This document shows, piece after piece, positions 8,697-24,000 of a DNA stretch of 64,000 nucleotides. This DNA is from Paenibacillus sp. G2S3. Its GTDB lineage: Bacteria > Bacillota > Bacilli > Paenibacillales > Paenibacillaceae. The stretch covers positions 3,534,001-3,598,000 of the forward strand of contig NZ_CP126095.1 of the NCBI RefSeq assembly GCF_030123105.1, read 5' to 3'. The notes under the pieces are model-generated. The model searched no databases, was not told the origin of the DNA, and saw only the letters and a program-made list of their open reading frames with translations. Position 1 is the first letter of the stretch; every line of letters begins with the position of its first letter. The position numbers and the translations under genes were made by a program.

Positions 8697-10318
8697 TGGT
8701 GAGAGACTATACCTGCTTCATTGTTGACGATGAAGATCTAATCATTCAGAGATTGGAATTGTTTTTTAACGAGCTCTCCCATAGGGATAAGCGATTTCGT
8801 TTAGTGGGAAAAGCGAATAATGGACTGAAGGGGATAGAGGAGATAGAGAAGCTTAAGCCGGATATCGTGATATCTGATATCGTTATGCCGCGAATGGATG
8901 GAATTTCCATGATTGAGCAGCTAAAACCAAAGCTTCCCCATACCCAATACATTCTTTTGACCGCCTATTCATCCTTTGAATACGCCCAGAGAGCTATTCA
9001 AGCCAACGTATTGGAGTACATTGTTAAGGTTCCGCTCAGGGAAAAGGATTTAGATCGCGCTTTAGATAAGGCAGCCGGGATTTTAAATGAGGCTAAGAAA
9101 AAAGAAGCGGAATTTCAATCGTTAAACGTATCCGTGCTTGAAAATAAATATAGAGTCCGCAAGCAATTTTTTAACGAGCTTATCAGAGGCGAAATTCCTT
9201 CTCATCGGGCATCGGATTTTGCCAATCGCATGCAATTCCATTTCTTTGAAGCGAACTACTGCTGCTTCATTGTTGAAATGAATCTGTATGAAAGCTTCCG
9301 AAACGATTATTCAGCGTCTGATCAAAACATCTTGAAATATGCGATTACGAATATAATCGAAGAAACTGTGGTGAATGGTGGCAGAGGTGTAGCTGCGGAT
9401 CTATCCGATAATCGTTTTATTGGCTTTCTTTCCTGGGAAAATAATCGTAGCGATATGGACACGGAATATGCTTGCCATTCTTTGGGTAGTCAGATCGTCA
9501 CCCACTTACATCAATATTTGAATCAAAGGGTATCCGTAGCTTTTGGTGGTCCACACCGAGGTTGGGAATCCATCAAACAAGCTTACATGGAAGCTAATAA
9601 CGTGAGTGAGGATTTCTATTATCATGAAGAGAAAGTAGTCAAAACACCCATGCATCGGTTCCATTACCGTAATGACAAAAAGGAGGACTTTCAGCTGAAA
9701 CTGGCTGATTTTCTCACATGGATACAAAGAAAAGTTTCCAAGGAAGCGCTGGAGAAAGAACTCTCTGCTTTAAACCAATTTGTGACGGATTATAAAATTC
9801 ATAAGTCCATCATGGCACCTATGCTTCAAGGCTTGTACAGAGACATTACTGCGAAATTTAAATCGGGGAACTCGTTGACCACGGATGCATCAGAGTTTCC
9901 CATAAAATTCATGACATTTCGGGAGCAGCTTGCTTATATTGGCGACTTCACCTTAGAATATGTACACGCTGGCCAACTTTTACATCGTATAGAAATCATG
10001 AGTGCTATGCGGTTTATAGAGAAAAACCTGAAACAGAGATTAACGCTGGAGGCTATTGCCGAGGAAGTGAATTTAGCTCCATCGTATTTTAGCAGCTTAT
10101 TCAAAAAAACAATGAACGAGGGCGTTATCAGCTACATCAACCGCAAAAAAATTCACTTAGCTCTCGAGCTATTAAATGTTCAGGATTATTCTTTATTGGA
10201 ATTGTGCGAGGAAGTAGGAATTGTGAATGAAGGTTATTTTTGCAAATTATTTAAAGAATATACGGGTGATACGCCTAAGCAATATCGGATAAAAATGACA
10301 CGGTATGAATCCAAATAA
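8693..10318 (+). CDS. Response regulator with AraC-type DNA-binding domain, YesN-like
   Basis: Cytoplasmic transcription activator, 541 aa. The receiver domain (1-125) has the acidic pair VDDED (11-15), phospho-acceptor Asp62 in SDIVMPRMDG and the conserved Lys112 in YIVKVP. A long linker (about 150-420) is of the YesN type. The C-terminus (about 430-535) is an AraC double helix-turn-helix (LTLEAIAEEVNLAPSYFSSL and LLELCEEVGIVNEGYFCKLF). It overlaps the sensor gene by ATGA. Probable targets are the operon at 3185 and the gene at 14158, whose promoters share a 34-bp element. Confidence 0.93.
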   Translation: MMVRDYTCFIVDDEDLIIQRLELFFNELSHRDKRFRLVGKANNGLKGIEEIEKLKPDIVISDIVMPRMDGISMIEQLKPKLPHTQYILLTAYSSFEYAQRAIQANVLEYIVKVPLREKDLDRALDKAAGILNEAKKKEAEFQSLNVSVLENKYRVRKQFFNELIRGEIPSHRASDFANRMQFHFFEANYCCFIVEMNLYESFRNDYSASDQNILKYAITNIIEETVVNGGRGVAADLSDNRFIGFLSWENNRSDMDTEYACHSLGSQIVTHLHQYLNQRVSVAFGGPHRGWESIKQAYMEANNVSEDFYYHEEKVVKTPMHRFHYRNDKKEDFQLKLADFLTWIQRKVSKEALEKELSALNQFVTDYKIHKSIMAPMLQGLYRDITAKFKSGNSLTTDASEFPIKFMTFREQLAYIGDFTLEYVHAGQLLHRIEIMSAMRFIEKNLKQRLTLEAIAEEVNLAPSYFSSLFKKTMNEGVISYINRKKIHLALELLNVQDYSLLELCEEVGIVNEGYFCKLFKEYTGDTPKQYRIKMTRYESK

Positions 10319-10417
10319 GGTTGCAAAAAATGTATAAATTTCTCGCGAAATCATGTAAAAAAAAGGACAGCAAAAGGCTTACCATGATAGAAGGATCTAA
10401 TCATGGAGGTTATCAAA

Positions 10418-12634
10418 ATGGAGCTTATTAAAGCAGATGTAACCGTCGTAGGCGGAGGTATTGCTGGGATATGCGCTGCCATCGCTGCCGCACGCCAAGG
10501 GCTGCAGGTTTCACTTATTAATGATCGACCGGTTCTTGGAGGAAATGCGAGCAGCGAGGTCAGGGTTCATATCAACGGGTCTGCATATCTCGGAAACAGT
10601 CCATCCTATTATGCACGCGAGGGCGGGTTGGTGGAAGAACTCAAGTTGAAGATTTTTCACTATAATCCGTTATACAACAAGAAGCTTATGCTTTCGCTTT
10701 CGGATACGGTCTTGTTGGATATGGTTTATGCTGAGGCTAATATTTCTCTATTTCTGAATACATGCGTGCATGAGACGGGCATGGAGAACGGCAGAATTAA
10801 ATGGGTGGAGGGCCTTCAATTGGCTTCCGAAAGAAAATTTCGTTTCGAAAGCCGAACCTACATCGATTGCTCCGGAGATGGAGTTGTCGGATATCAAGCA
10901 GGTGCTCTCTTCCGCTGGGGGAGAGAAGCGAAGCATGAATACAAGGAAGAATTGGCTCCTGAAGTGGCGGACCATTACACCATGGGCGATACGATCCTGT
11001 TTCAAGCCCGTGACGTAGAATATTCCGTTCCATTCAAAAGGCCTGGCTTTGCGTATGATATTACGAAGTTGGACTTTTTCGATAGTATCAGAAAAGGCTT
11101 AAACCATCGGGCTTTACCAAGAAAAATCAATGGGCTTGGCGGATTGTGGTGGCTGGAATATGGTGGACATATGGATATTATCAAGAATAATGAAGACATC
11201 GCATTGGAACTGCGGAAATTGGTGTACGGGATTTGGGATTATATCAAAAATAGCGGCGAATTTGATGATGTAGACAATCTCATCTTGGATTATGTATGCC
11301 CGATTCCGGGAAAGCGGGAGTCGAGGCGGTTCATAGGGGACCACATGTTGTCTCAGAACGACCTTACAGCAAAGCCGCATTTCGAAGATGCTGTATCCGT
11401 CGGTGGATGGTATATGGATTTACATGCGAATAAGGGCATCTACGATGAGGGGCCAGCTACAGCATGGAATTTCGTGCCAGGATTGTACAATATCCCTTTC
11501 CGCAGTTTATTTTCACGAAATATTCCTAATCTCATGTTTGCTGGTCGCAACATAAGTGCTACCCATGTGGCTTTCGGATCTACTAGGGTAATGGCAACCT
11601 GCGGTTGTATGGGGCAGGCGGTTGGAACGGCTGCTTCGTTATGCTTGAAATATGAGATAGACCCCGCAGCCATAATCGAATCTCATATGGAGGAGCTGCA
11701 GGGGCTGCTGCTTCGAGATGGCCAAACGATTGTAGGGCTTCAAGAGGAATTGAATCCTTACTTCGCAGACGGATTAACTATTCGTGCCTCGTCTCAGCGC
11801 AGCTATGATAATCTTCATCCAACTGAAGAGATTTCCTTGGAGAAAGGGTTATGTTTGGTTTTGCCGATTCAGACATCCGTGGCTGAAAGTGTACGGATCA
11901 AAATTAAAAATAGGTCCGAGCATTCGGAAACTTTGCATGTGAAGCTGTTTGGCGGGGAACGGAAGGAAAACTACATTCCCACCAGCGAGTTGAAAGATTA
12001 CCGCTTGGTTATTGCTGCCGGTCATGACGACTGGATTACGCTAAACTTGGGGTGCAAGAAACCGGCTGACGACAAAATCTACATCGTATTGGAAGGTACG
12101 GCGAGCCTTGCCATCTACAGCAATGAAGAAAAAATCACTGGAGCGGTCAGCTTCCATTATAAACCGGAAGAGCCGTCCAGGCTGAAGAAATTCAATAAGA
12201 GCATTTGCTTCAAGGATCTGTTACCGTCCCAGAGTATGTATAATCCCGAGAATGTCGTCAACGGCTTCTCCAGACCTTATGGTCTACCAAACGGCTGGAT
12301 TTCTGAACGTACGGAAGAACAGGAATGGTTGGAATTCTGTTTTGCAAGCCCCAAAAATGTAGACGAAATCCATCTTGTTTTCAATTCACAGTTGGATTTG
12401 GAGCATTTCAACGACCCGATCGAGTCCCTTATCCAAGATTATGATATGACCTTGACCTTAGAAGACGGAACCGAGAGGACAATCATAGCTCGTGGGAATT
12501 ATCTCACGTTGAATAAACATAAGGTGGATGCGAAATGTGTAACCCGAATCCGGATTAATTTCTGCGCAACGTATGGTTCACCTTATTTTGAAGTGTTTGC
12601 AGTAAAATTGTTTGCTCCTAAAATTGATAAATGA
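10418..12634 (+). CDS. FAD-dependent oxidoreductase (FAD_oxidored family) with C-terminal beta-rich domain
   Basis: About 738 aa. The N-terminus is an FAD-binding Rossmann motif VVGGGIAGICAAIAAARQG followed by the family's RPVLGGNASSEVR box; near residue 390 is the second FAD contact region (NLMFAGRNISATHVAFGSTR). This is the FAD_oxidored family (PF12831), found often in polysaccharide loci but with few characterised members. After about residue 460 comes a C-terminal part with beta-strand character that may bind sugar. No signal peptide, so it is probably cytosolic and acts on imported sugars. I chose ATG 10418 with GGAGGT eight bases before it; ATG 10403 is also possible. It overlaps or abuts the esterase gene, implying one operon. 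Substrate unknown. Confidence 0.8.
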   Translation: MELIKADVTVVGGGIAGICAAIAAARQGLQVSLINDRPVLGGNASSEVRVHINGSAYLGNSPSYYAREGGLVEELKLKIFHYNPLYNKKLMLSLSDTVLLDMVYAEANISLFLNTCVHETGMENGRIKWVEGLQLASERKFRFESRTYIDCSGDGVVGYQAGALFRWGREAKHEYKEELAPEVADHYTMGDTILFQARDVEYSVPFKRPGFAYDITKLDFFDSIRKGLNHRALPRKINGLGGLWWLEYGGHMDIIKNNEDIALELRKLVYGIWDYIKNSGEFDDVDNLILDYVCPIPGKRESRRFIGDHMLSQNDLTAKPHFEDAVSVGGWYMDLHANKGIYDEGPATAWNFVPGLYNIPFRSLFSRNIPNLMFAGRNISATHVAFGSTRVMATCGCMGQAVGTAASLCLKYEIDPAAIIESHMEELQGLLLRDGQTIVGLQEELNPYFADGLTIRASSQRSYDNLHPTEEISLEKGLCLVLPIQTSVAESVRIKIKNRSEHSETLHVKLFGGERKENYIPTSELKDYRLVIAAGHDDWITLNLGCKKPADDKIYIVLEGTASLAIYSNEEKITGAVSFHYKPEEPSRLKKFNKSICFKDLLPSQSMYNPENVVNGFSRPYGLPNGWISERTEEQEWLEFCFASPKNVDEIHLVFNSQLDLEHFNDPIESLIQDYDMTLTLEDGTERTIIARGNYLTLNKHKVDAKCVTRIRINFCATYGSPYFEVFAVKLFAPKIDK

Positions 12635-12651
12635 GGTCAGGTGAAGTCACG

Positions 12652-13860
12652 ATGAAGGAATTATTCCCTCGTAATGGGCTCCCCAATATAATTCAGAAAT
12701 TGGAAAATGGGGATACCGTAACAATCGTCTATTTCGGCGGCAGTAATACTCGTTCTGAAGGCTACAGGGTCATGACGGCGGATTGGCTTCGTGAGAAATA
12801 TCCTAAAGCGGATATCCGCTCTGTGAATGCAGGCATTAATGGGACAGGATCGGATTTGGGTTGTGCCCGTTTGGAGACAGATGTACTGCGTCATCGGCCT
12901 GATCTAGTATTTGTTGAATTTGTCGGTAACGATGGCGGAGATCCCGAATCCAAGGCGCGGATCGAAGGGATTGTCCGTCAGATCCGCAAGCGGAGCCGGT
13001 TTACCGATATCCTGTTCGTTTATACGCTGAAGGAGCGGGATGTGGTCGGATTTCAATCCGGGCAATATCAGAAGGGGGCTCTAATGCAAGAGGAAGTGGC
13101 CGACTATTATGGTATTCCTTCGATTCATCTGGGCGTAGCGGTCAGTCACTTGGTGTCGGAGGGAAAACTCGTTTTTACCTCAAGGGAAGACGTGTCCATT
13201 TCCGGAGCAGTTGTTTTTACGCATGATTCGATCCATCCGACTATTCCCGAAGGACACCAGATTTACACGGATACGATCACCAGGTCATTTGAGACAATTA
13301 GCGAACTCAGAGGTCATCAGGGAAGGTTAGTACATCACTTACCTCAGAATCCATTGGTCCCGGCTAATCCTTGGGAGTATGCGACCATGCTGTCACTGGA
13401 TAGTCTTACTACTTTTTCCGCAGGATGGTCTTACATGACGCCCGATGATTTTGCTTTAGTGCGCGAGTACAATTGGTTGTTCCCCGGCCTATGGCGAGCA
13501 GTCGATCCTGGAGAGGCTATCACGGTGCAGTTCGAGGGCACCCATATCGGGTTATTCGATATCGGTGGGCCTGATTCTGGCAGATTGAAGGTGTCGGTGG
13601 ATGGTGGGGAACCCTTTATTATCGATCGATTCACACTACACAACGATCATAATCGAAATCAGTATGTATTCTTGCCGGAGCTCCCGAATGGGAAACATAC
13701 GGTTCGCTTTGAAATCGATACCGAGAAGACAGACAAAGCGGCCGTGTTTGAAGCATGCGGCAATGAACGAAGTAGAGAGCACGTTAGGCAGCATCCAGAT
13801 TGGTATGATCAAACGGTGATTCAGCTTGGGAAGTTGTTATTAGTGCAGCCGCCATTATAA
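12652..13860 (+). CDS. SGNH/GDSL-type hydrolase (probable carbohydrate esterase)
   Basis: About 402 aa. SGNH blocks are visible: block I VYFGGSNTRSEG (Ser nucleophile in GGSNT, an atypical GDS), block II Gly in NAGINGTGS, block III FVGNDGG (Asn), and block V HDSIHPTIPEG with the Asp-x-x-His pair. A C-terminal domain of about 110 residues resembles the beta-sandwich of CE2-type esterases. There is no signal peptide, so it should de-esterify imported oligosaccharides in the cytosol. Start ATG 12652 has AGGTGA seven bases upstream; ATG 12631 overlaps the previous stop but lacks a ribosome site. A perfect terminator follows. The acyl group removed is not determinable. Confidence 0.8.
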   Translation: MKELFPRNGLPNIIQKLENGDTVTIVYFGGSNTRSEGYRVMTADWLREKYPKADIRSVNAGINGTGSDLGCARLETDVLRHRPDLVFVEFVGNDGGDPESKARIEGIVRQIRKRSRFTDILFVYTLKERDVVGFQSGQYQKGALMQEEVADYYGIPSIHLGVAVSHLVSEGKLVFTSREDVSISGAVVFTHDSIHPTIPEGHQIYTDTITRSFETISELRGHQGRLVHHLPQNPLVPANPWEYATMLSLDSLTTFSAGWSYMTPDDFALVREYNWLFPGLWRAVDPGEAITVQFEGTHIGLFDIGGPDSGRLKVSVDGGEPFIIDRFTLHNDHNRNQYVFLPELPNGKHTVRFEIDTEKTDKAAVFEACGNERSREHVRQHPDWYDQTVIQLGKLLLVQPPL

Positions 13861-13888
13861 TTAATCATTAGGCTTTGTACAATTGGTA

Positions 13889-19764
<5,876 letters not shown>

Positions 19765-19772
19765 ACCTATGA

Positions 19773-19810
19773 GCTGAGTGGATGAGAACGATCCATTCGG
19801 CTTTTTTATT
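19773..19810 (+). terminator. Rho-independent terminator
   Basis: GCTGAGTGGAT (19773-19783) pairs with ATCCATTCGGC (19791-19801), two wobble pairs, followed by TTTTTT. It ends the 1868-aa protein transcript. Confidence 0.8.
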
Positions 19811-19885
19811 TCTTGGAATTTAGTATTGAACTGTTTAGCTTTAATCATCATTAAGATCAAGTCAAATTTGTTCTAATTCAGTCTA

Positions 19886-19899
19886 AATAAGCGCTTACA
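19886..19899 (-). promoter_or_regulatory. cre (CcpA) box candidate upstream of the SurA-like gene
   Basis: Read on the minus strand the 14 bases are TGTAAGCGCTTATT, matching the central AAGCGCTT of the cre consensus with one end mismatch. The box lies 130 bases upstream of the gene at 20030. Confidence 0.5.
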
Positions 19900-20029
19900 T
19901 TAGGGGGTAGCTAAACTTACAATTATGTCTATCCATTTAAATTTGGGAACTTCTTCTACAACGGCGACGAATTTTACTGTCATAGACTTTCTTGCAAAGC
20001 TAGGCTGAATATTTGAAAGGAGGGACGTC

Positions 20030-20971
20030 ATGGGGATTACTAGACGAAAAACAACTGTGATTATCTTGTTTACCGCTCTGATTGTTTTTGCTTTACTCGT
20101 GTTGAGCTTAACTAACAAAAAGGCGGAACTGCCTGGAAATTGGATATTTACAGTAGATGGATACGCCGTAACAGAGGAAGAATTTCAATTTTATGTAAAG
20201 GAGCAAAGAGCTATAACGGCAGACTATTTCTTCAGAACTTATGGGGTCCAAGTAGATGAGGGCTTCTGGACACGTCAATACGGCAAAAATCATGAAACTC
20301 CATCTGAATACGCCAAAAAATCTGCGATGACTGCATTGTTAAAGACCAAGCAGGAGCAATTTTTTGCAGACGAGCGGGGGATTGCCCCTTACAAAAGCTT
20401 TGATGAGCTAAAATCCGACATGGAAGAGGAAAATGTAAAGCGAGCTAAGATGGATGATTCAGAAGGAACTTACTATGGGTTGCCTCAGTTTGACTTAAAT
20501 CAATACATGCAATATTTAAGTGGCGCCCGTTGGCCGGATTTGGTAGAAACCCAGGTTAAAAAAACGAAAATGAGCGAAGCAGAGTTGCAAGTTGAGTATG
20601 CATCAAAAAGTGCGGAATATGTTCGTGTTGCTGATGAATTAACGGCCGCGTTAGCGACAGCGGGACAGGCCAAGGAAGAGAAAGTGCTAAATCGTTTGGA
20701 TATATCCAAAGAAGAAACCGAGTCTCTTAAGTTCTGGGAGTCTTTAGCTGCTGCTTCTGTAGGTGAGACAGTAATCGGTAAATATATGGGCGAGGATGTC
20801 GTTGCCACATTAACCACAAAACCGAAAATCACCAAGCTTAAACTGGAAGAAGTGAAAGATTCCATTATATACGGATGTGCGGAGTCTGACTTGCGAGCGT
20901 TAATTGCAAATACGAATAAGTTGAAGATCGTGTATAACGGTAATCGATTCAGTGCATTAGTAGTGAACTAG
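20030..20971 (+). CDS. Membrane-anchored SurA-N-like protein of unknown function
   Basis: 313 aa with one N-terminal membrane span (about 8-30) and an outside part. The first outside segment (WIFTVDGYAVTEEEFQFYVK) resembles the N-terminal chaperone region of SurA/PrsA-type proteins (xVDGxxVTxxEF), but no parvulin PPIase domain is evident; the C-terminal 100 residues (LATAGQAKEEKVLNRL...) are unassigned. The ribosome site AAAGGAGGGACGTC before ATG 20030 is strong. It lies between two giant secreted proteins, so a role in folding or surface display of these is a reasonable guess, not shown by sequence. A cre-like box lies upstream and a weak terminator downstream. Confidence 0.6.
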   Translation: MGITRRKTTVIILFTALIVFALLVLSLTNKKAELPGNWIFTVDGYAVTEEEFQFYVKEQRAITADYFFRTYGVQVDEGFWTRQYGKNHETPSEYAKKSAMTALLKTKQEQFFADERGIAPYKSFDELKSDMEEENVKRAKMDDSEGTYYGLPQFDLNQYMQYLSGARWPDLVETQVKKTKMSEAELQVEYASKSAEYVRVADELTAALATAGQAKEEKVLNRLDISKEETESLKFWESLAAASVGETVIGKYMGEDVVATLTTKPKITKLKLEEVKDSIIYGCAESDLRALIANTNKLKIVYNGNRFSALVVN

Positions 20972-20998
20972 AATAGTTATGTTTTTAAGTTTATAAAA

Positions 20999-21037
20999 AT
21001 CTATGTCTATTGAGACTTTCATAGATGTGGATTTTTT
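20999..21037 (+). terminator. Probable terminator
   Basis: ATCTATGTCTAT (20999-21010) pairs fully with ATAGATGTGGAT (21021-21032) if GU pairs are allowed, followed by TTTTT. It separates the SurA-like gene from the next large gene. Confidence 0.6.
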
Positions 21038-21080
21038 ATAAAGTAGTAACTTATTAATTTCAAAGGGAGGGATTTTTGGG

Positions 21081-24000
21081 ATGAAACGATCGAAATGGAT
21101 GCAAAAAGCTTTGTCGATGATTACGGCAACTTCGTTGGTATTCCCTGGTCTGTTCGGCTTGGCGCCTTCATCTGAAGTGTCAGCTGCGGGAGCGGGCGAA
21201 TCTTTTGACTCTGTTGTACTAGAATTGACACAAGCAGCAGGTCAGGCAGGCAGGGTAAATCTTACCTATAAAGGTTCGCCTTTAAGCAGTCTGGTGAAGG
21301 GACCGGTTATTGACGAGGTTAATTATGATTCCAGCAATTCGAATCTTTTAACTGTTAATAATCAGGGGAACATTACTTTAGCGAGCGGTTATACATTTGC
21401 ATCGCCAGGTGCTCCGGGCATCCCAGTGACAATCACGGCCGCGGCGAGTTATTACCATGACTCAGATGTGTTATTCATGGAGGATTTCGAGTACAACAAT
21501 GGTCCGATGACATCAACGGTCAAATTAGGTTCTTCATACACGCTGTCCGATGCTCAGTCCCGTTCCGGATTGAAAGCGATTACACCTTCGAATGATACGA
21601 ATAATGAAAATGTAGCCCAAGACGTGGCATTGCCGGCAGGGAGCAATTATAAGATGACGGCATGGTATTTTGACCCGTATCCTGATGAGGAGAAGACAGC
21701 GACGGATAGAACTCAATTTGCTATTGTAGATGGCAAAAATGGCACCTTTGCCGGGACATTCTATCAAAGTTCAGAGGCTGATGTTATTCATAACCCGACT
21801 AGATATACTTGGGCATATGCACCATCATCAGCGGGTACAGCAGGCAAACGTTGGAAAGATAGCGGGGCTTTACGTTCCACAGGCTGGCATAAATTCGAGT
21901 GGCTTATTACACCGAATGGTGCGACTTTACAAATAGACGGAACATTAATATCCGATTCAGCGCAAAGTGATATTTACAAAGCTATGAAGAGCGGTACAAC
22001 CATTCAGCCTAAAATAGCTGGAGGATGGAACAATCAGTCAGGCAACAAAGCTTATATTAAGAATAAACATCTAATCGACGATTTTTATGTTGTAAAAGAT
22101 GTGGCTACAACAACAGGAAACAGAACATTAACATTGAATTTGGCACCTCCCGGCGGATTGCCAAATTTAGAAATAATCACTCAGCCAACAGCGGCAAAAG
22201 TGAAACAAGGTGAGACAGCGACATTTAGTGTTACGGCATCAGCCGCTGCTTCAGCATATCAATGGTATGTATCTGATGACGAGACTGGTTTGAACGGGAC
22301 AAAAGTCAGCGGAGCTGATAAGGCGCTGTTAACGCTTCCCAATGTGGACTCAGCTTCACAACAAGGCAATTTCTATTATTGCGAAGTGTCCTCGACAGAC
22401 GGAATTGTGGTGAAATCCAATGCTGTACCGTTGTTGATAACCACCAAGACACAGGTGAATGCGCCAATTAACCCGACGCTTGACTTAGACACGGGCATTT
22501 ATAGTGGCGCTTCTAATTACGGTGATACCCTTGTAACACTGTTCAAAGACGGTGGACCTGTTGGTTATTATTTATCGAAAAATGGGGGACCCGACCGGCC
22601 CAACAATCATGAAAGGCATCATGTTCTGCCCTATGCAAGGGCACTGGGAGTGGGCAACTACACTGTTACAGCCATTGTCATTAATAATGCGGGGGACATC
22701 AGTGAAGAAGTTGCAGCATCCGGAAGATTGAAGATCGAGAAATTGCCTGCACCGGTAAATGTCAGATGGAACGGCACATACGCTACATGGGATCGCGTCG
22801 CTAACGCATCTGCCTATTCGGTTCAACTCTTCAGTAATGGGGTGGCTAAAGGAAGCCCGATTGCAGTAACAATCAATGATGCGGCTTTGTCCCCGACTTT
22901 AAATGATACATTTAAAATAACAGCAAACGGCAATGCAACGTCACGATTCTTGGACTCTGCTGAATCAGGGGAGAGTGCACAATATTCAGCCAACATTGCG
23001 CTAATTCGCCAGAGCGATACTTTACGGGCAGGAGATAGAACGCGGTTAATCGTAGACACTGCTGATGTGTTCGTTGCTGATAACATCAGCTTCAGCCCGG
23101 TAGATCAAGACAAGGATAAGATTGAAGTTGATGATGCCGGATTCGTAACCGTTAAGAAAGGTTATGTTCCGACAGGGAACGAAGAGGTCACTGTTCAGGT
23201 GAGCGTTGATTATTTCAATAAGGCTGACACTATGTTTTACGATGGATTTGAAGGGGAGAAGAAATTTTCAAATGGTACGAACGGATATGTTCACAGCGAT
23301 GTGATGTCCCGTACCGGAGGAAAGGCCGCAACATCAAGCGGCGCCGGTCAGGTGGCTACTGTTCCAGGAACCTATAATTACGCCCCTGCAACCGGTAAGA
23401 CAACAATCGTTACTGCTTGGTACTATGATGATGGCAGAGCGGCTTCCAATGACCACGCTGTCTTTGGCTTAACCCCATCATCCAATGAACATATCGCAAT
23501 AAATTATGGCAATGGAGATGGCGATTGGGCGGCAAATCTGACCAATTACGCAGTCAGACCCGGTTCATCAGGGAGATTCTATCCTGTAGATGTCAAGCGA
23601 AGCGAAGGCTGGCATAAATTCCAATGGTTCGTTACATCAACAGGAACGACCTATAAAATCGATGGACAAGACGTTCAAAGGCAATCAACAGATGGCGGCA
23701 ATTTTGATACCCTAGTTAAGAACAATATTTCCAAGATCGATGCATTGCAGCTTGCTACGAACTGGGGCAACAAGGCTGGAACGGTTAAGGATATACAGAA
23801 CAGGCACTTTATTGATGACGTATATGTTATCGATAGTGGAGTAACAGCCCAAACCGGAACAGCTTCTATTACGCTAAGGCTCATGCCTAAAGAGTATAGT
23901 AACTTGGAAGACAGCACATATGTTATTGGTCTGGATGACTATAATATCACCGTAAATCCTGATTTAGCAGATCTAGCTGGAGTGGAGATCGGCGCTGTAA

